Shown here piece by piece: positions 35,543 through 45,173 of a DNA stretch of 64,000 nucleotides. The position numbers and the translations under genes are program-made. The notes beneath the pieces were generated by a model. It searched no databases, was not told the DNA's origin, and saw only the letters and a list, made by a program, of their open reading frames with translations. How positions within the stretch are numbered: position 1 is the first letter of the stretch; each line of letters opens with the position of its first letter. Source of the stretch: Mesoaciditoga sp. (lineage in GTDB: Bacteria; Thermotogota; Thermotogae; Mesoaciditogales; Mesoaciditogaceae); NCBI GenBank assembly GCA_002878315.1, contig PNIW01000006.1, positions 1-64,000 on the forward strand. The letters run 5' to 3'.

Positions 35543-36436
35543 ATGATAGCAATAGGAATAGATGGCGGAGGATCAAAAACAGAATTTTGCCTGTACGACG
35601 GAAAGGTTATAAGGTCTATCCTGATAGAAGAACCTTCGAATTATCACCTTGTTGGTGTGGAAAAGGTGAAAGAGATTATATCGCGTGGAATAAAACAAGT
35701 ATCGGAGGGATATACCTTTGACGTTGTTGGCGCGGGATTGAGCGGCGTGGACAGAGAGGCAGACAAAAAACAGATAGAGAAAATTTTCAAAGAGATAGGC
35801 ATAAAAAATTTCTTCATTCAAAATGATGGCATTGCGGCCTTGTGGGGCGCCACAGGAGGAACAGGCATACTTCTAATAGCCGGAACCGGATCGATAGTTA
35901 TTTCAAGAAATGAAAAAGGAGAGATAAACAGGGCCGGAGGATGGGGATATGCCTTTGATGAGTATTGCGGAGGATATTGGTTTGTCACTCGTGCGATAAA
36001 ATCTCTCTTGGATTACAGAGACAGAGGAATACACATTCCATTTGGAGAAGAGTTGACTAAATTTTTTGGATTTGAAAGAGTTGAGGATCTTATATATCTT
36101 TATTACTCCGGAATTTTTGACAAATCAAAGATATCTTCGGCCGTCGGAATTGTTTTTGAAGCGGCAAAAAGAGGGGAAGAATTACCTCTTTTGATAATGA
36201 AAGAAGGCCTCGAGAATGCAATGCGCATGATCGGAACGGTCAAAAAGCGCGGAGGCTTCGAAGAGGATTTCGTCTTTTCTTACACTGGAGGTCTTTTCAA
36301 ATCCGAATACTTTCTCAAAAGGTTCAAAAGAGTTTTTGAGGTGTACTTCCCAGAGGCGATATTTTTAAGTCCTCAAAATGGCCCCGCGGTAGGAGCAGCT
36401 ATGATGGCGATCCATGAAATGGAGAGAATGAAATGA
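35543..36436 (+). CDS. N-acetylglucosamine kinase (BadF/BcrA-type ATPase family)
   Basis: ASKHA-fold kinase of the BadF/BadG/BcrA/BcrD family, whose sugar-kinase members phosphorylate GlcNAc. Phosphate-1 motif IGIDGGGSKTEF (residues 4-15), then VVGAGLSGVDR, and the ILLIAGTGSIVIS phosphate-2 loop with GGWGYAFDEYCGG. 297 residues. In this operon it would phosphorylate GlcNAc freed by NagZ. AAGGAG precedes the ATG and its stop overlaps the next start (ATGA). Confidence 0.87.
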   Translation: MIAIGIDGGGSKTEFCLYDGKVIRSILIEEPSNYHLVGVEKVKEIISRGIKQVSEGYTFDVVGAGLSGVDREADKKQIEKIFKEIGIKNFFIQNDGIAALWGATGGTGILLIAGTGSIVISRNEKGEINRAGGWGYAFDEYCGGYWFVTRAIKSLLDYRDRGIHIPFGEELTKFFGFERVEDLIYLYYSGIFDKSKISSAVGIVFEAAKRGEELPLLIMKEGLENAMRMIGTVKKRGGFEEDFVFSYTGGLFKSEYFLKRFKRVFEVYFPEAIFLSPQNGPAVGAAMMAIHEMERMK

Positions 36437-37425
36437 ATGAAAATGAATTTTTTGAAAAGATAGGTTCTCTGCTCGATAAAAGGCTATGCATTTACGGATT
36501 TAAAATAATTTACGAAGACAAAAAACCCAGGATAATCGGCTTCATAGACACAAAAGATTCGATGAAACTTTTAACCGAGAAATTCAAGGATACAAACTTC
36601 GATCTTACAATCCTCGAAGAGACTGTTCCGCTCCAGATAAGGTACGGAATTGTAAAGATCCCGGTAACTGATATGAGACGAGATCCTCGTTTCAGAAGCG
36701 AAAGAATCCACCAGTTGATCTTCGGAGAGATTGTAAAGATTTTAAGGTTTGAGAATGAATATATTCTCGTAAAGGATGTAAGAACGGACTACACAGGATA
36801 TATAAAGAGTTCTCACATTGATCTCATCTCTCACGACCAGATCGAAAAGATGAAAAATGAATTCGAAGAAGGTATCGTGAGTGAAAGATTTGCACCGGTG
36901 AAGTTCGGTGATAATGAATTTTTTGTGCCATTTGGATCGAAAATTCCAGGACGCAAAACCGGCAACAGATGGAAAGGGATGATCGGAGATCGAAGGATTG
37001 AATGTCAGTTGGCAGATGTAAAGATCCAAAGATCTTTTAAAGACATTGAAGAAAAGTGGAACTTATTTTTAGGAACTCCATATCTGTGGGGCGGCACCTC
37101 TTCCTATGGTTATGACTGCTCTGGATATGTTGGAAGGCTTTACGATTACGCATGTATAAAGATTCCACGCGATGCCGATCTTCAACAAAAATTTTCTGCC
37201 GAAATAGAAGAGAAAGATTTGAAATTCGGCGATCTGATCTTCTTTCCGGGTCATGTCGGAATGTATGTGGAAGATGGGAAGATGGTCCATGCGAATCTAA
37301 CTCAAGGTGGCGTCGGGATTTCACGCATAATAAATCCTTCTAACGATTACGAAGAAGATTTGAGAAAGAGCATTTTAAAATTTGGAAGGGTGCATTCTAT
37401 AAATATTAAAGAATTTGACTTTTGA
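36433..37425 (+). CDS. NlpC/P60 cysteine peptidase with SH3 domains (YkfC-like)
   Basis: 330 residues without a signal peptide. An SH3-like region (about 70-140, with RYGIVKIPVTDMRRDP) precedes a C-terminal NlpC/P60 domain: catalytic Cys in YGYDCSGYVGRLYDY, first His in PGHVGMYVEDG, and a third polar residue in MVHANL. Cytoplasmic members such as YkfC cleave L-Ala-gamma-D-Glu from the diamino acid in free cell-wall peptides. Placement at the end of the muropeptide operon fits that job. No terminator seen after it. Confidence 0.87.
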   Translation: MNENEFFEKIGSLLDKRLCIYGFKIIYEDKKPRIIGFIDTKDSMKLLTEKFKDTNFDLTILEETVPLQIRYGIVKIPVTDMRRDPRFRSERIHQLIFGEIVKILRFENEYILVKDVRTDYTGYIKSSHIDLISHDQIEKMKNEFEEGIVSERFAPVKFGDNEFFVPFGSKIPGRKTGNRWKGMIGDRRIECQLADVKIQRSFKDIEEKWNLFLGTPYLWGGTSSYGYDCSGYVGRLYDYACIKIPRDADLQQKFSAEIEEKDLKFGDLIFFPGHVGMYVEDGKMVHANLTQGGVGISRIINPSNDYEEDLRKSILKFGRVHSINIKEFDF

Positions 37426-37449
37426 AATAAAAATTTTTTATGGTACAAT
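37422..37449 (+). promoter_or_regulatory. Promoter of the rplU operon
   Basis: TTGAAA (37422-37427) and an extended -10, TGG-TACAAT (TACAAT 37444-37449), are separated by 16 bases. The -35 overlaps the nlpC stop codon region. Start of transcription near 37456. Confidence 0.75.
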
Positions 37450-37461
37450 ACCTTAGACACA

Positions 37462-37512
37462 TGATCCGGGTATCAAGATGGTAAATCCACACCTTGGATC
37501 AGTGATTTTTTT
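37462..37512 (+). promoter_or_regulatory. Structured leader before rplU
   Basis: TGATCC (37462-37467) can pair with GGATCA (37496-37501) around a 28-base loop. A run of seven Ts follows at 37505-37511. The arrangement resembles a ribosomal-protein leader or attenuator and could correspond to the L21 leader type known in other bacteria; I cannot fold it reliably by eye. Confidence 0.4.
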
Positions 37513-37532
37513 GAGAAAAGGAGGTGCGCTAC

Positions 37533-37847
37533 ATGTACGCCATACTCGAAATAGGGGGGAAGCAGTACAAAATCTCGGAGGGAGAGGCTTTCAAGACTGA
37601 ACTCGTCAAGAATGCCAAAGAGGGAGAACAAATAGTCATAGATAAAGTCCTTGCTGTAAAGAATGATAAAGATTTAAAGATTGGCTCTCCTTACCTTGAA
37701 GGCGCGAAGGTCACCGCTACACTTGTCGAAAATGGCAGGTACAAAAAAGTTATAACTGTCAAATTCAGAAGAAGAAAAGGCTATCGAAGAGTCAAAAACC
37801 ACAGACAATGGTATTCTCTGTTAAAAGTTGAAAAGATTGAAGCATGA
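37533..37847 (+). CDS. rplU: Large ribosomal subunit protein L21
   Basis: 50S protein of 104 residues: start MYAILEIGGKQYKISEGEAF and the basic C-terminal FRRRKGYRRVKNHRQWYSLL stretch are diagnostic. The ATG at 37533 lies after AGGAGGTG; a GTG at 37524 is inside that site. It is followed with overlap by the L27-processing protease gene and rpmA, the conserved rplU-prp-rpmA order. Confidence 0.97.
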   Translation: MYAILEIGGKQYKISEGEAFKTELVKNAKEGEQIVIDKVLAVKNDKDLKIGSPYLEGAKVTATLVENGRYKKVITVKFRRRKGYRRVKNHRQWYSLLKVEKIEA

Positions 37848-38164
37848 CACGATGTGAGTTTTTTTTGAATGAAGGTATCTTTGAGGGTTTCAAAATAACT
37901 GGACATGTCGGAATAGATGTAAAGGGAAAGGATATAGTTTGTGCGGCGATAAGTGCTCTTTCTCAATCAACGTTGATAGGATTAAAAGAGGTAATGCATC
38001 TTAATGTTCATTACGAATTGAAAGACGGTCTTTTGGAATGCCACCTTAGAGAAAAAAACGAATGCGCGCACACGATGCTAAAAACTCTTTACGAGACTTT
38101 GTTTCAGTTATCAAAGCAATACCCTAAAAATGTATCTGTTCGAGAAACGGAGGTAAAGAAATGA
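37844..38164 (+). CDS. prp: Ribosomal-processing cysteine protease Prp
   Basis: A 106-residue protease that removes the N-terminal extension of L27. The catalytic His and Cys are in [20 protein letters not shown] (residues 20-39), the family signature. It lies between rplU and rpmA with four-base overlaps at both ends. The L27 encoded next carries the expected N-terminal extension, so enzyme and substrate are co-expressed. Confidence 0.93.
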   Translation: MTRCEFFLNEGIFEGFKITGHVGIDVKGKDIVCAAISALSQSTLIGLKEVMHLNVHYELKDGLLECHLREKNECAHTMLKTLYETLFQLSKQYPKNVSVRETEVKK

Positions 38165-38433
38165 AAATAGAGATTCAACTCTTTGCCACGAAAAGTACCG
38201 GTGTTGGTAAAAATGGAAGGGACAGCAATCCAAAATACCTCGGTACAAAGGTCGGAGATGGCCAGATAGTAAAAAGCGGAAATATACTTGTAAGGCAGCG
38301 TGGAACAAGAATATGGCCGGGTGAAAATGTTGGCCTTGGAAAAGATTTCACCCTTTTCGCCCTTAAAGATGGCAAAGTCAAATTCGAAGTCCGCAATGGA
38401 AGGAAATACGCAAAGGTGGAGGTTAATCAGTGA
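38161..38433 (+). CDS. rpmA: Large ribosomal subunit protein L27 (with cleavable N-terminus)
   Basis: 50S protein whose N-terminus reaches the peptidyl-transferase centre. The 90-residue precursor begins [14 protein letters not shown]; the IQLFA resembles the LQFFA cleavage motif of Firmicutes L27, which Prp cuts after the second aromatic residue region. The body ([19 protein letters not shown], then [19 protein letters not shown]) is typical. Overlaps prp and the ECF gene by four bases each. Confidence 0.96.
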   Translation: MKIEIQLFATKSTGVGKNGRDSNPKYLGTKVGDGQIVKSGNILVRQRGTRIWPGENVGLGKDFTLFALKDGKVKFEVRNGRKYAKVEVNQ

Positions 38434-39011
38434 GCAAGGCAAAGCAAATATCGATCATAGGGATTTTCTCGGCCCTTGCAACTCTTTTGATGCTTCTCGA
38501 AATTCCGATGCCACAACTTGTTGGATTCAAATATGATGGAAGCGAGATAGCCACCTTGATGGTCGGGTTTATGATTGGACCGTGGGCCGGCATTTTGACC
38601 GAGATAATCAAAGATTTGCTTTACTTTGCGATAAGAGGAACCGATATCGTTGGTATATTGATGAATCTTGCCGCTGGAACCATCTTTGTGGGAGCAGCAT
38701 CCTGGATATATAAATTGCACAAAACAAAGATGAGAGCGGTTTTTTCGATGATCGTTGCAAGTATCGCAACAACTGCCGGAATGGCGGGATTAAATCTTCT
38801 CGTTTATCCACCGTATCTGCACGTTTCGTATATCTTCATATTGAAAGATTATCTCTGGATAATAGTGTTGTTTAACCTTGTTAAGACCGGTATAGACAGC
38901 ACAGTTGTCTTCTTGGTGTACAAAAAGATTTCCACATTTTTCAAAGTTGAAAATTGGGAAGGTAAAAAAATTGTGGAGGGAAAATATGAGTCAAAAAACT
39001 TACCTCGCTAA
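38430..39011 (+). CDS. ECF transporter S component, RibU-like
   Basis: Membrane substrate-binding component of an energy-coupling-factor vitamin transporter. It has five or six hydrophobic segments in 193 residues, and the [20 protein letters not shown] stretch (41-60) is like the KYDPSDIPALIAGFxFGP motif of riboflavin carrier RibU. No FMN riboswitch is seen because it sits inside the ribosomal operon. Energising EcfA/EcfT genes are not in the window. It overlaps rpmA by four bases and rplM by 26. Confidence 0.82.
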   Translation: MSKAKQISIIGIFSALATLLMLLEIPMPQLVGFKYDGSEIATLMVGFMIGPWAGILTEIIKDLLYFAIRGTDIVGILMNLAAGTIFVGAASWIYKLHKTKMRAVFSMIVASIATTAGMAGLNLLVYPPYLHVSYIFILKDYLWIIVLFNLVKTGIDSTVVFLVYKKISTFFKVENWEGKKIVEGKYESKNLPR

Positions 39012-39426
39012 GCCAGGAGAAGTTGAGAAAAAATGGTATGTCATTGACGCTGCCGGAAAACCGGTAGGACGTCTTGCCGTCGATATATCAAGAATTTTAA
39101 TGGGAAAAAACAAGGTAACATATACTCCTCACGTAGACAACGGGGATTTCGTGATCGTTATAAATGCAGATAAAGTAGTGCTGACCGGAAACAAACTTGA
39201 CGATAAGGTCTACAGACGCCATTCGGGATATCCCGGCAGACTAAAGGAAATAAAGGCAAGGGATATGCTTGCAAGTCACCCAGAAAGAGTGATAGAAATA
39301 ACGGTCAAGGGTATGATGCCAAAGAATGTTCTTGGAAGACATATGCTGAAAAAATTAAAAGTCTACAGTGGATCCGAACATCCTCATATGGCTCAAAAAC
39401 CTCAACCTTTGTCCATCAATCTATGA
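38986..39426 (+). CDS. rplM: Large ribosomal subunit protein L13
   Basis: Early-assembly 50S protein, 146 residues: [20 protein letters not shown] near residue 15, [19 protein letters not shown], and [20 protein letters not shown] near the C-terminus. The ATG at 38986 follows GGAGGG; it begins inside the end of the ECF gene (26-base overlap). rpsI follows after 17 bases, the standard rplM-rpsI pair. Confidence 0.97.
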   Translation: MSQKTYLAKPGEVEKKWYVIDAAGKPVGRLAVDISRILMGKNKVTYTPHVDNGDFVIVINADKVVLTGNKLDDKVYRRHSGYPGRLKEIKARDMLASHPERVIEITVKGMMPKNVLGRHMLKKLKVYSGSEHPHMAQKPQPLSINL

Positions 39427-39443
39427 AAGGAAGAGTGAATTAA

Positions 39444-39854
39444 ATGGCCTCTACGTCTAACGTTGTTTTTTACGGGACCGGAAGAAGGAAAACGGCCGTC
39501 GCAAGGGTTTATTTAAAGCCCGGGAGCGGAAAAATAATTATAAATGAAAAAGAGTACCCATCTTTTAAAGATTATCTGAAAAGTGAGGTGCTCGAGATCA
39601 TAACGAATTTGCCTTTCACGGTTACTAACACGGTCAATCAGTTTGACATATTCTGCAGGGTAAATGGCGGAGGTCTCGAAGGGCAGGCCGGAGCATTGCA
39701 GCTCGGAATAGCAAGGGCCCTTTTGAATTTCAACGAAAATTTAAGAGCCCCGCTGCGTGCAAATAATCTACTGACAAGAGATCCCCGAATGGTCGAAAGA
39801 AAGAAATACGGAAAGAAAAAGGCAAGAAAGAGTCCACAGTATTCAAAACGCTGA
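39444..39854 (+). CDS. rpsI: Small ribosomal subunit protein S9
   Basis: 30S head protein with the C-terminal tail that contacts P-site t[15 protein letters not shown] at the end. The N-terminal region has [20 protein letters not shown], and the middle [20 protein letters not shown]. 136 residues. Directly followed by dnaG with a three-base gap. Confidence 0.97.
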   Translation: MASTSNVVFYGTGRRKTAVARVYLKPGSGKIIINEKEYPSFKDYLKSEVLEIITNLPFTVTNTVNQFDIFCRVNGGGLEGQAGALQLGIARALLNFNENLRAPLRANNLLTRDPRMVERKKYGKKKARKSPQYSKR

Positions 39855-39857
39855 TTC

Positions 39858-41549
39858 GTGAAAGGTTTAGAGGAATTCAAATCGCAGTGCGACATAGTAA
39901 AAGTTGTGTCGCACTATGTTGTGCTTGAAAAAGCGGGATCAAATTACAGAGGATTGTGCCCATTTCACGAAGAAAAAACTCCTTCATTTTATGTCAACGC
40001 AGAAAAGGGCTTTTTTCACTGCTTTGGCTGTGGTGCAAGCGGTGATGTCATAGAATTCGTAAAAAAGATTGAAAGCCTTTCATTTGTTGAAGCCGTTCAA
40101 AAAGTTGCCGATCTTTGCGGGATAGAACCTCCGCTCACCGGCAAAGATGATGAATTTTCAAAATACGTCAAATTCACACAGGCCCTCTCTAAAGGTTACA
40201 TTGAAATTCTCTTTTCTCCTGTTGGCAAAAATGCCCTTTCCTATCTTTTGAATGAAAGAAAGATGTCGTTGGAAGATTTGAGAGAATTTGAAATAGGATA
40301 TGCCCCTCAAAATTCGACGGTGGCCATTTCTGCTGCGAAAAAAACCGGATTTGAGGAACAAAAATTATTTTCTTATGGTTTCTTGTCTCGAGGAAAGAAT
40401 GGATCAACGTATGAATTTTTCAGAGACAGGATAATCTTTCCGATTAAAAATTCAAATGGCAGGATAATAGCCTTTGGTGGAAGGGCGATAGGGAATGTGG
40501 AGCCTAAATACCTGAATTCTTCAGAGAACAAGTACTTTTCCAAATCAAAGGTGCTTTACCTTTTCGACAGGGCCAAAGAAAATATAAAAAATTTTGATTT
40601 TGCCATAATTTGTGAGGGATATATGGATGCAATAGCCTTTCACAGAAATGGATTCGTCAATTCAGTTGCGGTTTTAGGTGTAAATCTCACCGAAAATCAC
40701 ATAGAAAGTATAAAGAATTTCACGAAAAACTTGCTGTTAGTCCTCGACAGCGATAGGGCCGGAGTAAACGCGATGGAGAAACTTTCAAAAACTCTCTCAA
40801 AGTACGATTTAAACGTTAAGGTCCTTACCTTCACAGATGCAAAAGACCCCGATGAATATTTCAGAATTCACAATCGAAATGATTTCAAAGAGACTCTTGC
40901 AGGTGCCCTTGATTACTGGGAATTTTACGTTAGAAGTATAATAGGGAATACGGTTGATCTTCCAAAGGCCGTCAAAAAGTTTGTAGATGCGACCAGATGG
41001 ATAGAATCTCCGATTCTTAAAACTACTTTGTCGAGAATAGCTGCCAAAACGCTTATGATAGATGAGAAAGAAATGATGTACGAGATGAAGACTATGCATT
41101 CGAACAATTTGGCACCTGAGAAAGTCAAAATAGAGCAAATGAGTTTTGAAGATTCTATCGTGTATCTGCTTTTTACCGGAGATGAGATACGATCTCATTT
41201 GATCTCTGAAATAGAAGATGCTTATCTTTCTGGCTTCACCAAGAAGATCATTAATCTGGTCAAAGCGGGTCACACTTCTCCGCAGGAAATAATAAAAATG
41301 CTCGACGAAAATGAAAGTAAAAAGTTTTTCAAGATCATAACGTACGATCCGAAGATCCAAAATATGGATGACGCTTTAAAGATGATAATTATGAGGTTAA
41401 GGGAAAGAAAGATAAAATCCGAAATTGCAAAACTGGAAAGTGAGATGAAAAAAACGGAAGATTCTCAAAAGAAGAAAATTTTACAAAATAAAATGCTTTC
41501 TCTTTACGCTGTTTTAAAAGGAAAGCGAGGTGATATCGATGGCCGATAG
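39858..41549 (+). CDS. dnaG: DNA primase
   Basis: Synthesises RNA primers at the replication fork. The zinc-binding domain has Cys34, His37, Cys55 and Cys58 (CPFH and CFGC). The catalytic core has [20 protein letters not shown] and FGGRAIG, and the Toprim motifs [10 protein letters not shown] and LVLDSDRAG. The C-terminal helicase-binding part is short and Lys/Glu-rich. 563 residues, close to T. maritima primase. GTG start without a clear binding site, three bases after rpsI, so translation is probably coupled. It overlaps rpoD by 11 bases. Confidence 0.95.
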   Translation: MKGLEEFKSQCDIVKVVSHYVVLEKAGSNYRGLCPFHEEKTPSFYVNAEKGFFHCFGCGASGDVIEFVKKIESLSFVEAVQKVADLCGIEPPLTGKDDEFSKYVKFTQALSKGYIEILFSPVGKNALSYLLNERKMSLEDLREFEIGYAPQNSTVAISAAKKTGFEEQKLFSYGFLSRGKNGSTYEFFRDRIIFPIKNSNGRIIAFGGRAIGNVEPKYLNSSENKYFSKSKVLYLFDRAKENIKNFDFAIICEGYMDAIAFHRNGFVNSVAVLGVNLTENHIESIKNFTKNLLLVLDSDRAGVNAMEKLSKTLSKYDLNVKVLTFTDAKDPDEYFRIHNRNDFKETLAGALDYWEFYVRSIIGNTVDLPKAVKKFVDATRWIESPILKTTLSRIAAKTLMIDEKEMMYEMKTMHSNNLAPEKVKIEQMSFEDSIVYLLFTGDEIRSHLISEIEDAYLSGFTKKIINLVKAGHTSPQEIIKMLDENESKKFFKIITYDPKIQNMDDALKMIIMRLRERKIKSEIAKLESEMKKTEDSQKKKILQNKMLSLYAVLKGKRGDIDGR

Positions 41550-42711
41550 CAATGCAGTAATAACAAAGAGAAAAATAGAGGCTTTGATCCAAAAAGGCAA
41601 GAAAAACGGTTATGTAACGTACTCCGATATAGACAGCGCCATCCCGAATGACGAGGAATTAGATTCGAATCTGCTTGAACAGATATACGAAATGCTCGAA
41701 AAGGAAAATATCGAGATTCATGATGATGGTGAAGATGTCTCTGACGAAGGCGAAACCTACATAGACACGGAAAGTTCTGAAGTCAAAAAATATCTTACGT
41801 ATCTCGATGGCCAGCAACCTTCTGTTTACGACAACGCCAATCTGAAAGATCCTGTCAAACTTTATCTCAAAGAGATAGGAAAGATACCTCTCCTTTCTCC
41901 AAGTGAGGAAAGAAAACTTGCCAGAAAAGCGGCCGCCGGGGACGAAAAAGCGAAGCAAAAATTAGCGGTTGCAAATTTGAGATTGGTCGTTAGCATAGCT
42001 AAAAAGTATATGGGACGCGGTCTGTCATTTCTTGATCTGATACAGGAAGGTAATATAGGCCTTTTAAGGGCTGTAGACAAATTCGACTGGAAGAAGGGAT
42101 ACAAATTTTCAACCTATGCTACGTGGTGGATAAGACAGGCAATCACGCGTGCAATAGCAGATCAGGCGAGAACGATAAGGGTACCTGTACACATGGTTGA
42201 GACGATAAATAAGATGAACAAGGTCATAAGGAATTACATGCAGGAATACGGCACATATCCAACTATAGATGATCTGGCACGCGAAATGGGAAAACCGAAG
42301 GAGAAGATAAATGAAATTTTGAAGGCCGCAAGAGAAACGATCTCCCTTGAGTCAACGGTTGGAAATGACGACGAATCAACAGTTGGAGATTTCGTAGAAG
42401 ATCCAAATGTTCTATCTCCAGAAGATGCGGCAGCCCAGATGATACTTCACGAACAGATCGATAAGGTTCTCAACACGCTTAGTCCTCGAGAGGCTATGGT
42501 ACTTAAAATGAGATATGGTCTTATAGATGGGAAAGCAAAGACACTTGAAGAAGTTGGTCAATATTTCAACGTCACAAGGGAAAGAATAAGACAGATAGAG
42601 GTAAAGGCTTTAAGAAAATTAAGACATCCAAGTAGGAGCAAGCATTTGAAAGTTTTCATGGGTCTCGACGATGATCAATCTGAAGTAACACAGAGCACGC
42701 AGGAAAAATAA
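41539..42711 (+). CDS. rpoD: RNA polymerase primary sigma factor (sigma70/sigmaA)
   Basis: Housekeeping sigma factor. Region 1.1 is an acidic N-terminus of about 85 residues. Region 1.2/2 follows ([20 protein letters not shown], then [19 protein letters not shown] and [20 protein letters not shown]). Region 3 is present, and region 4 has [20 protein letters not shown]. 390 residues. The ATG at 41539 follows AGGTGA; a GTG at 41530 is less well placed. Pairing with dnaG is the common macromolecular-synthesis arrangement. A strong terminator follows. Confidence 0.97.
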   Translation: MADSNAVITKRKIEALIQKGKKNGYVTYSDIDSAIPNDEELDSNLLEQIYEMLEKENIEIHDDGEDVSDEGETYIDTESSEVKKYLTYLDGQQPSVYDNANLKDPVKLYLKEIGKIPLLSPSEERKLARKAAAGDEKAKQKLAVANLRLVVSIAKKYMGRGLSFLDLIQEGNIGLLRAVDKFDWKKGYKFSTYATWWIRQAITRAIADQARTIRVPVHMVETINKMNKVIRNYMQEYGTYPTIDDLAREMGKPKEKINEILKAARETISLESTVGNDDESTVGDFVEDPNVLSPEDAAAQMILHEQIDKVLNTLSPREAMVLKMRYGLIDGKAKTLEEVGQYFNVTRERIRQIEVKALRKLRHPSRSKHLKVFMGLDDDQSEVTQSTQEK

Positions 42712-42740
42712 AAAGGTGGATTTCATCCACCTTTTTATTA
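42710..42740. terminator. Intrinsic terminator between rpoD and the convergent gene
   Basis: A 12-bp stem, AAAAAGGTGGAT (42710-42721) and ATCCACCTTTTT (42725-42736), with loop TTC. A tract on one side and T tract on the other make it effective in both directions, serving rpoD and the minus-strand operon that ends at 42738. Confidence 0.92.
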
Positions 42741-43808
42741 TCCCAATTTGATCGAACTGTAATCTCCTATTATGAAATTGTGCACCTTGGGTTTTTTGTC
42801 TATACTCGATACATTCGCGTTCTTTCCTATGATACTCGCATCTATCCTTACGCCCAAATTCCTTACCACGGCATTTTCGAGAAGAATGGAATTTTCCACT
42901 TCGGCATTTTCTATTATCACATTTTTGCCTATAGAAGTGTAAGGGCCTATATAGGAATTTATTATCGTCGAATTCCGATCTATTGAAACTGGGCCGCGAA
43001 TCACGGAATTCACTATTTCAACGCCTTCTTCTATCAATATATGACCTTCTATTTTCGTGCTTCCGTTTATTATTCCCATCTTCTTAGAATGTTTTACATT
43101 TTCAAGGATCCTTCTATTTGCCTCGAGAAGATCTTCCGGACGACCTGTATCCTTCCACCATCCGTATATTATATGTCCTTGAACTTTGTAATTATGTTCT
43201 ATAAGATACTGAATAGCATCGGTGATTTCGTATTCTCCTCTCCACGATGGTTTTATATTGGTTATGCCATCGAAGATCGAAGAATCGAATATGTAGACCC
43301 CTATTATGGCAAGGTTAGACGGAGGATTTTGAGGCTTTTCAACAACTTTTGAGATCGTATTTCCATTTACGACGGCAACACCGAATCGTGAAGGATCATC
43401 AACGGGGGTGAGAAGGATCGAAGCGTTCAACTTTTCCCTTTCAAAATCTTTAACAAAGGTTACAAGATTTTCCTGAATAAGATTGTCTCCAAGATACATC
43501 AAAAAAGGCTCTCCATCAAGAAAATCCTTGGCCGTGCTAACGGCATGAGCAAGACCTTTGGGATCTGCCTGAATTATGTATGAAAGTTTTATACCAAAAT
43601 CAGAGCCATCTCCGAGAGTTTCCTGAAATGCCTGAATATTTTCGGTGTTGACTATCATTCCTATCTCATTTATACCCGCTTCTTTTATCTTTTCTATGCT
43701 GTAGAGAATGACAGGTTTGTTTGCAACGGGTATAAGTTGCTTTGCACTTGTAAATGTGAGAGGACGCAAACGCGTCCCCTTTCCGGCACACAATATTATC
43801 GCTTTCAT
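42738..43808 (-). CDS. Sugar nucleotidyltransferase, long glucose-1-phosphate thymidylyltransferase type
   Basis: Makes NDP-sugars from sugar-1-phosphates. The N-terminal nucleotidyltransferase signature MKAIILCAGKGTRLRPLTF is followed by LIPVANKPVILYSIEKIKEA and the MYLGDN element. From about residue 245 the hexapeptide-repeat left-handed beta-helix characteristic of the long (RmlA-long) form runs to the end at 356. dTDP-glucose synthesis is likely, but UDP or other substrates are possible. It overlaps the flavoprotein gene by four bases and is last in the operon. Confidence 0.88.
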   Translation of the reverse strand: MKAIILCAGKGTRLRPLTFTSAKQLIPVANKPVILYSIEKIKEAGINEIGMIVNTENIQAFQETLGDGSDFGIKLSYIIQADPKGLAHAVSTAKDFLDGEPFLMYLGDNLIQENLVTFVKDFEREKLNASILLTPVDDPSRFGVAVVNGNTISKVVEKPQNPPSNLAIIGVYIFDSSIFDGITNIKPSWRGEYEITDAIQYLIEHNYKVQGHIIYGWWKDTGRPEDLLEANRRILENVKHSKKMGIINGSTKIEGHILIEEGVEIVNSVIRGPVSIDRNSTIINSYIGPYTSIGKNVIIENAEVENSILLENAVVRNLGVRIDASIIGKNANVSSIDKKPKVHNFIIGDYSSIKLG

Positions 43809-45157
43809 TTCTCTTTACAATTCAATTTTGCGTACACGTCAAGCGCTGCCGTTATCACAGGATAAACGACCGGAGAAGCCGTTACAAGAGGATGTGTCCC
43901 TATTTGCAAAGATGCTATGTCGGCAACGGTCATTCCACCCTGAATTGCCGTACCCACAATGTTTATCATCTCGCCGATTGATTTTCCGCCCATCATCTGG
44001 CATCCTATCAAAACGCCACTGCTCTTTGAAAAGATCAATTTTACCTTTACTTTACTTGTATCGGGCAAAGTCGCTGGATGTCTGTCCACAGAATTGGCAA
44101 TTCCTATTTCCACATCAAAACCACCATTTTTAGCATCCGTTTCATCAAGACCTGACGCCGCAAAGATGACTCCTCCCACCGATATCGAAAAAATGTTTAA
44201 ATCTCCCTTTACCTGACGTATCAATTTGAGATTGTAAAGGTTAGCAGCAGCGATTCTTGCATCAAATGCCGCAACAGAGGCAAGCATTAACCTGTTTGCG
44301 CGCCTTGTGAAGAAATCTTTGTGCTCGGCACAATCTCCGATCGCAAAAACGTCCATTTCACTTGTTCTCATGTACTCGTCTGTCCAGATTCCTCCACTTA
44401 TTCCAATAGAAAGACCAGCCTCTTTGGCAAGGGTATTCTCTGCCCTGTATCCTATTGAAAGGATGACAACATCTGCATCCACGCGCTCTCCGGATTCCAA
44501 AAGCACACCTTCAACCTCTCCGTGACCCAAAATTTCTTTTACCTTGCTCGAAGTCTTTATTTTTATGCCTTCATCCTCCATTATTTTTCTTGCTTCTTCG
44601 GAAAATTCTGGATCAAAGGCGACAGGAAGAACTCTATCGAGCGCTTCTATTATCGTTACATCTTTTTTTGCCCTTCTCAGTTCATCGCTTACTTCCATTC
44701 CTATGAATCCAGCACCGACTACTACCACTTTTTTTGAATTAGATAGCGCTTCTTTAAGAGCTTTTATTTGTTTTATATCTTTCGGGACTGTAAATACATT
44801 TTTGAGATCAACTCCAGGAATCTTCGGGACTATAGGCATAGATCCTGTCGCGAGGACAAGTTTATCGTATTCGAATTCCTTCCCGGAAGCCGTAAAAACC
44901 TTTTTGGCCTTCGGATCTATTTTAGTAACGATATCATTTAAAACTTCGGCTCCGGCACTTTCTATTCCCTTTGTCGACATGATGTCACTCTCAACTTTGT
45001 CTAACGTGCTTATAGTGTAGGGAATTCCACACGGCACAAGAGTGTCTTTCTCTTTCTTGATCATCACAATTTTTTTCTTCGGATAGATAGCCAAAGCGGT
45101 GGAAACAAAACCTATTCCGGCTGCTCCTCCTCCAACGACAACTACATCGTACTTCAT
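43805..45157 (-). CDS. FAD-dependent NADH oxidase / CoA-disulfide reductase family protein
   Basis: Flavoprotein of the pyridine nucleotide-disulfide reductase class with a single active Cys. FAD motif VVVVGGGAAGIGFVSTAL (5-22), Cys43 in VPCGIPYTIS, NAD motif VVVVGAGFIGMEVSDELRRA near 155, and FAIGDCAEH near 280. A C-terminal dimerisation domain contains GTHPLVTASPVVYP. Members reduce CoA disulfide, polysulfide, or O2 with NADH, useful for redox defence in an anaerobe. 450 residues. AAGGAGATG precedes the ATG. Confidence 0.87.
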   Translation of the reverse strand: MKYDVVVVGGGAAGIGFVSTALAIYPKKKIVMIKKEKDTLVPCGIPYTISTLDKVESDIMSTKGIESAGAEVLNDIVTKIDPKAKKVFTASGKEFEYDKLVLATGSMPIVPKIPGVDLKNVFTVPKDIKQIKALKEALSNSKKVVVVGAGFIGMEVSDELRRAKKDVTIIEALDRVLPVAFDPEFSEEARKIMEDEGIKIKTSSKVKEILGHGEVEGVLLESGERVDADVVILSIGYRAENTLAKEAGLSIGISGGIWTDEYMRTSEMDVFAIGDCAEHKDFFTRRANRLMLASVAAFDARIAAANLYNLKLIRQVKGDLNIFSISVGGVIFAASGLDETDAKNGGFDVEIGIANSVDRHPATLPDTSKVKVKLIFSKSSGVLIGCQMMGGKSIGEMINIVGTAIQGGMTVADIASLQIGTHPLVTASPVVYPVITAALDVYAKLNCKEK

Positions 45158-45173
45158 TTACAACATCTCCTTT

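Noticed and set aside
38161-38430. FMN riboswitch for the RibU-like gene
   Set aside because: The gene begins inside the end of rpmA, leaving no leader for a riboswitch.
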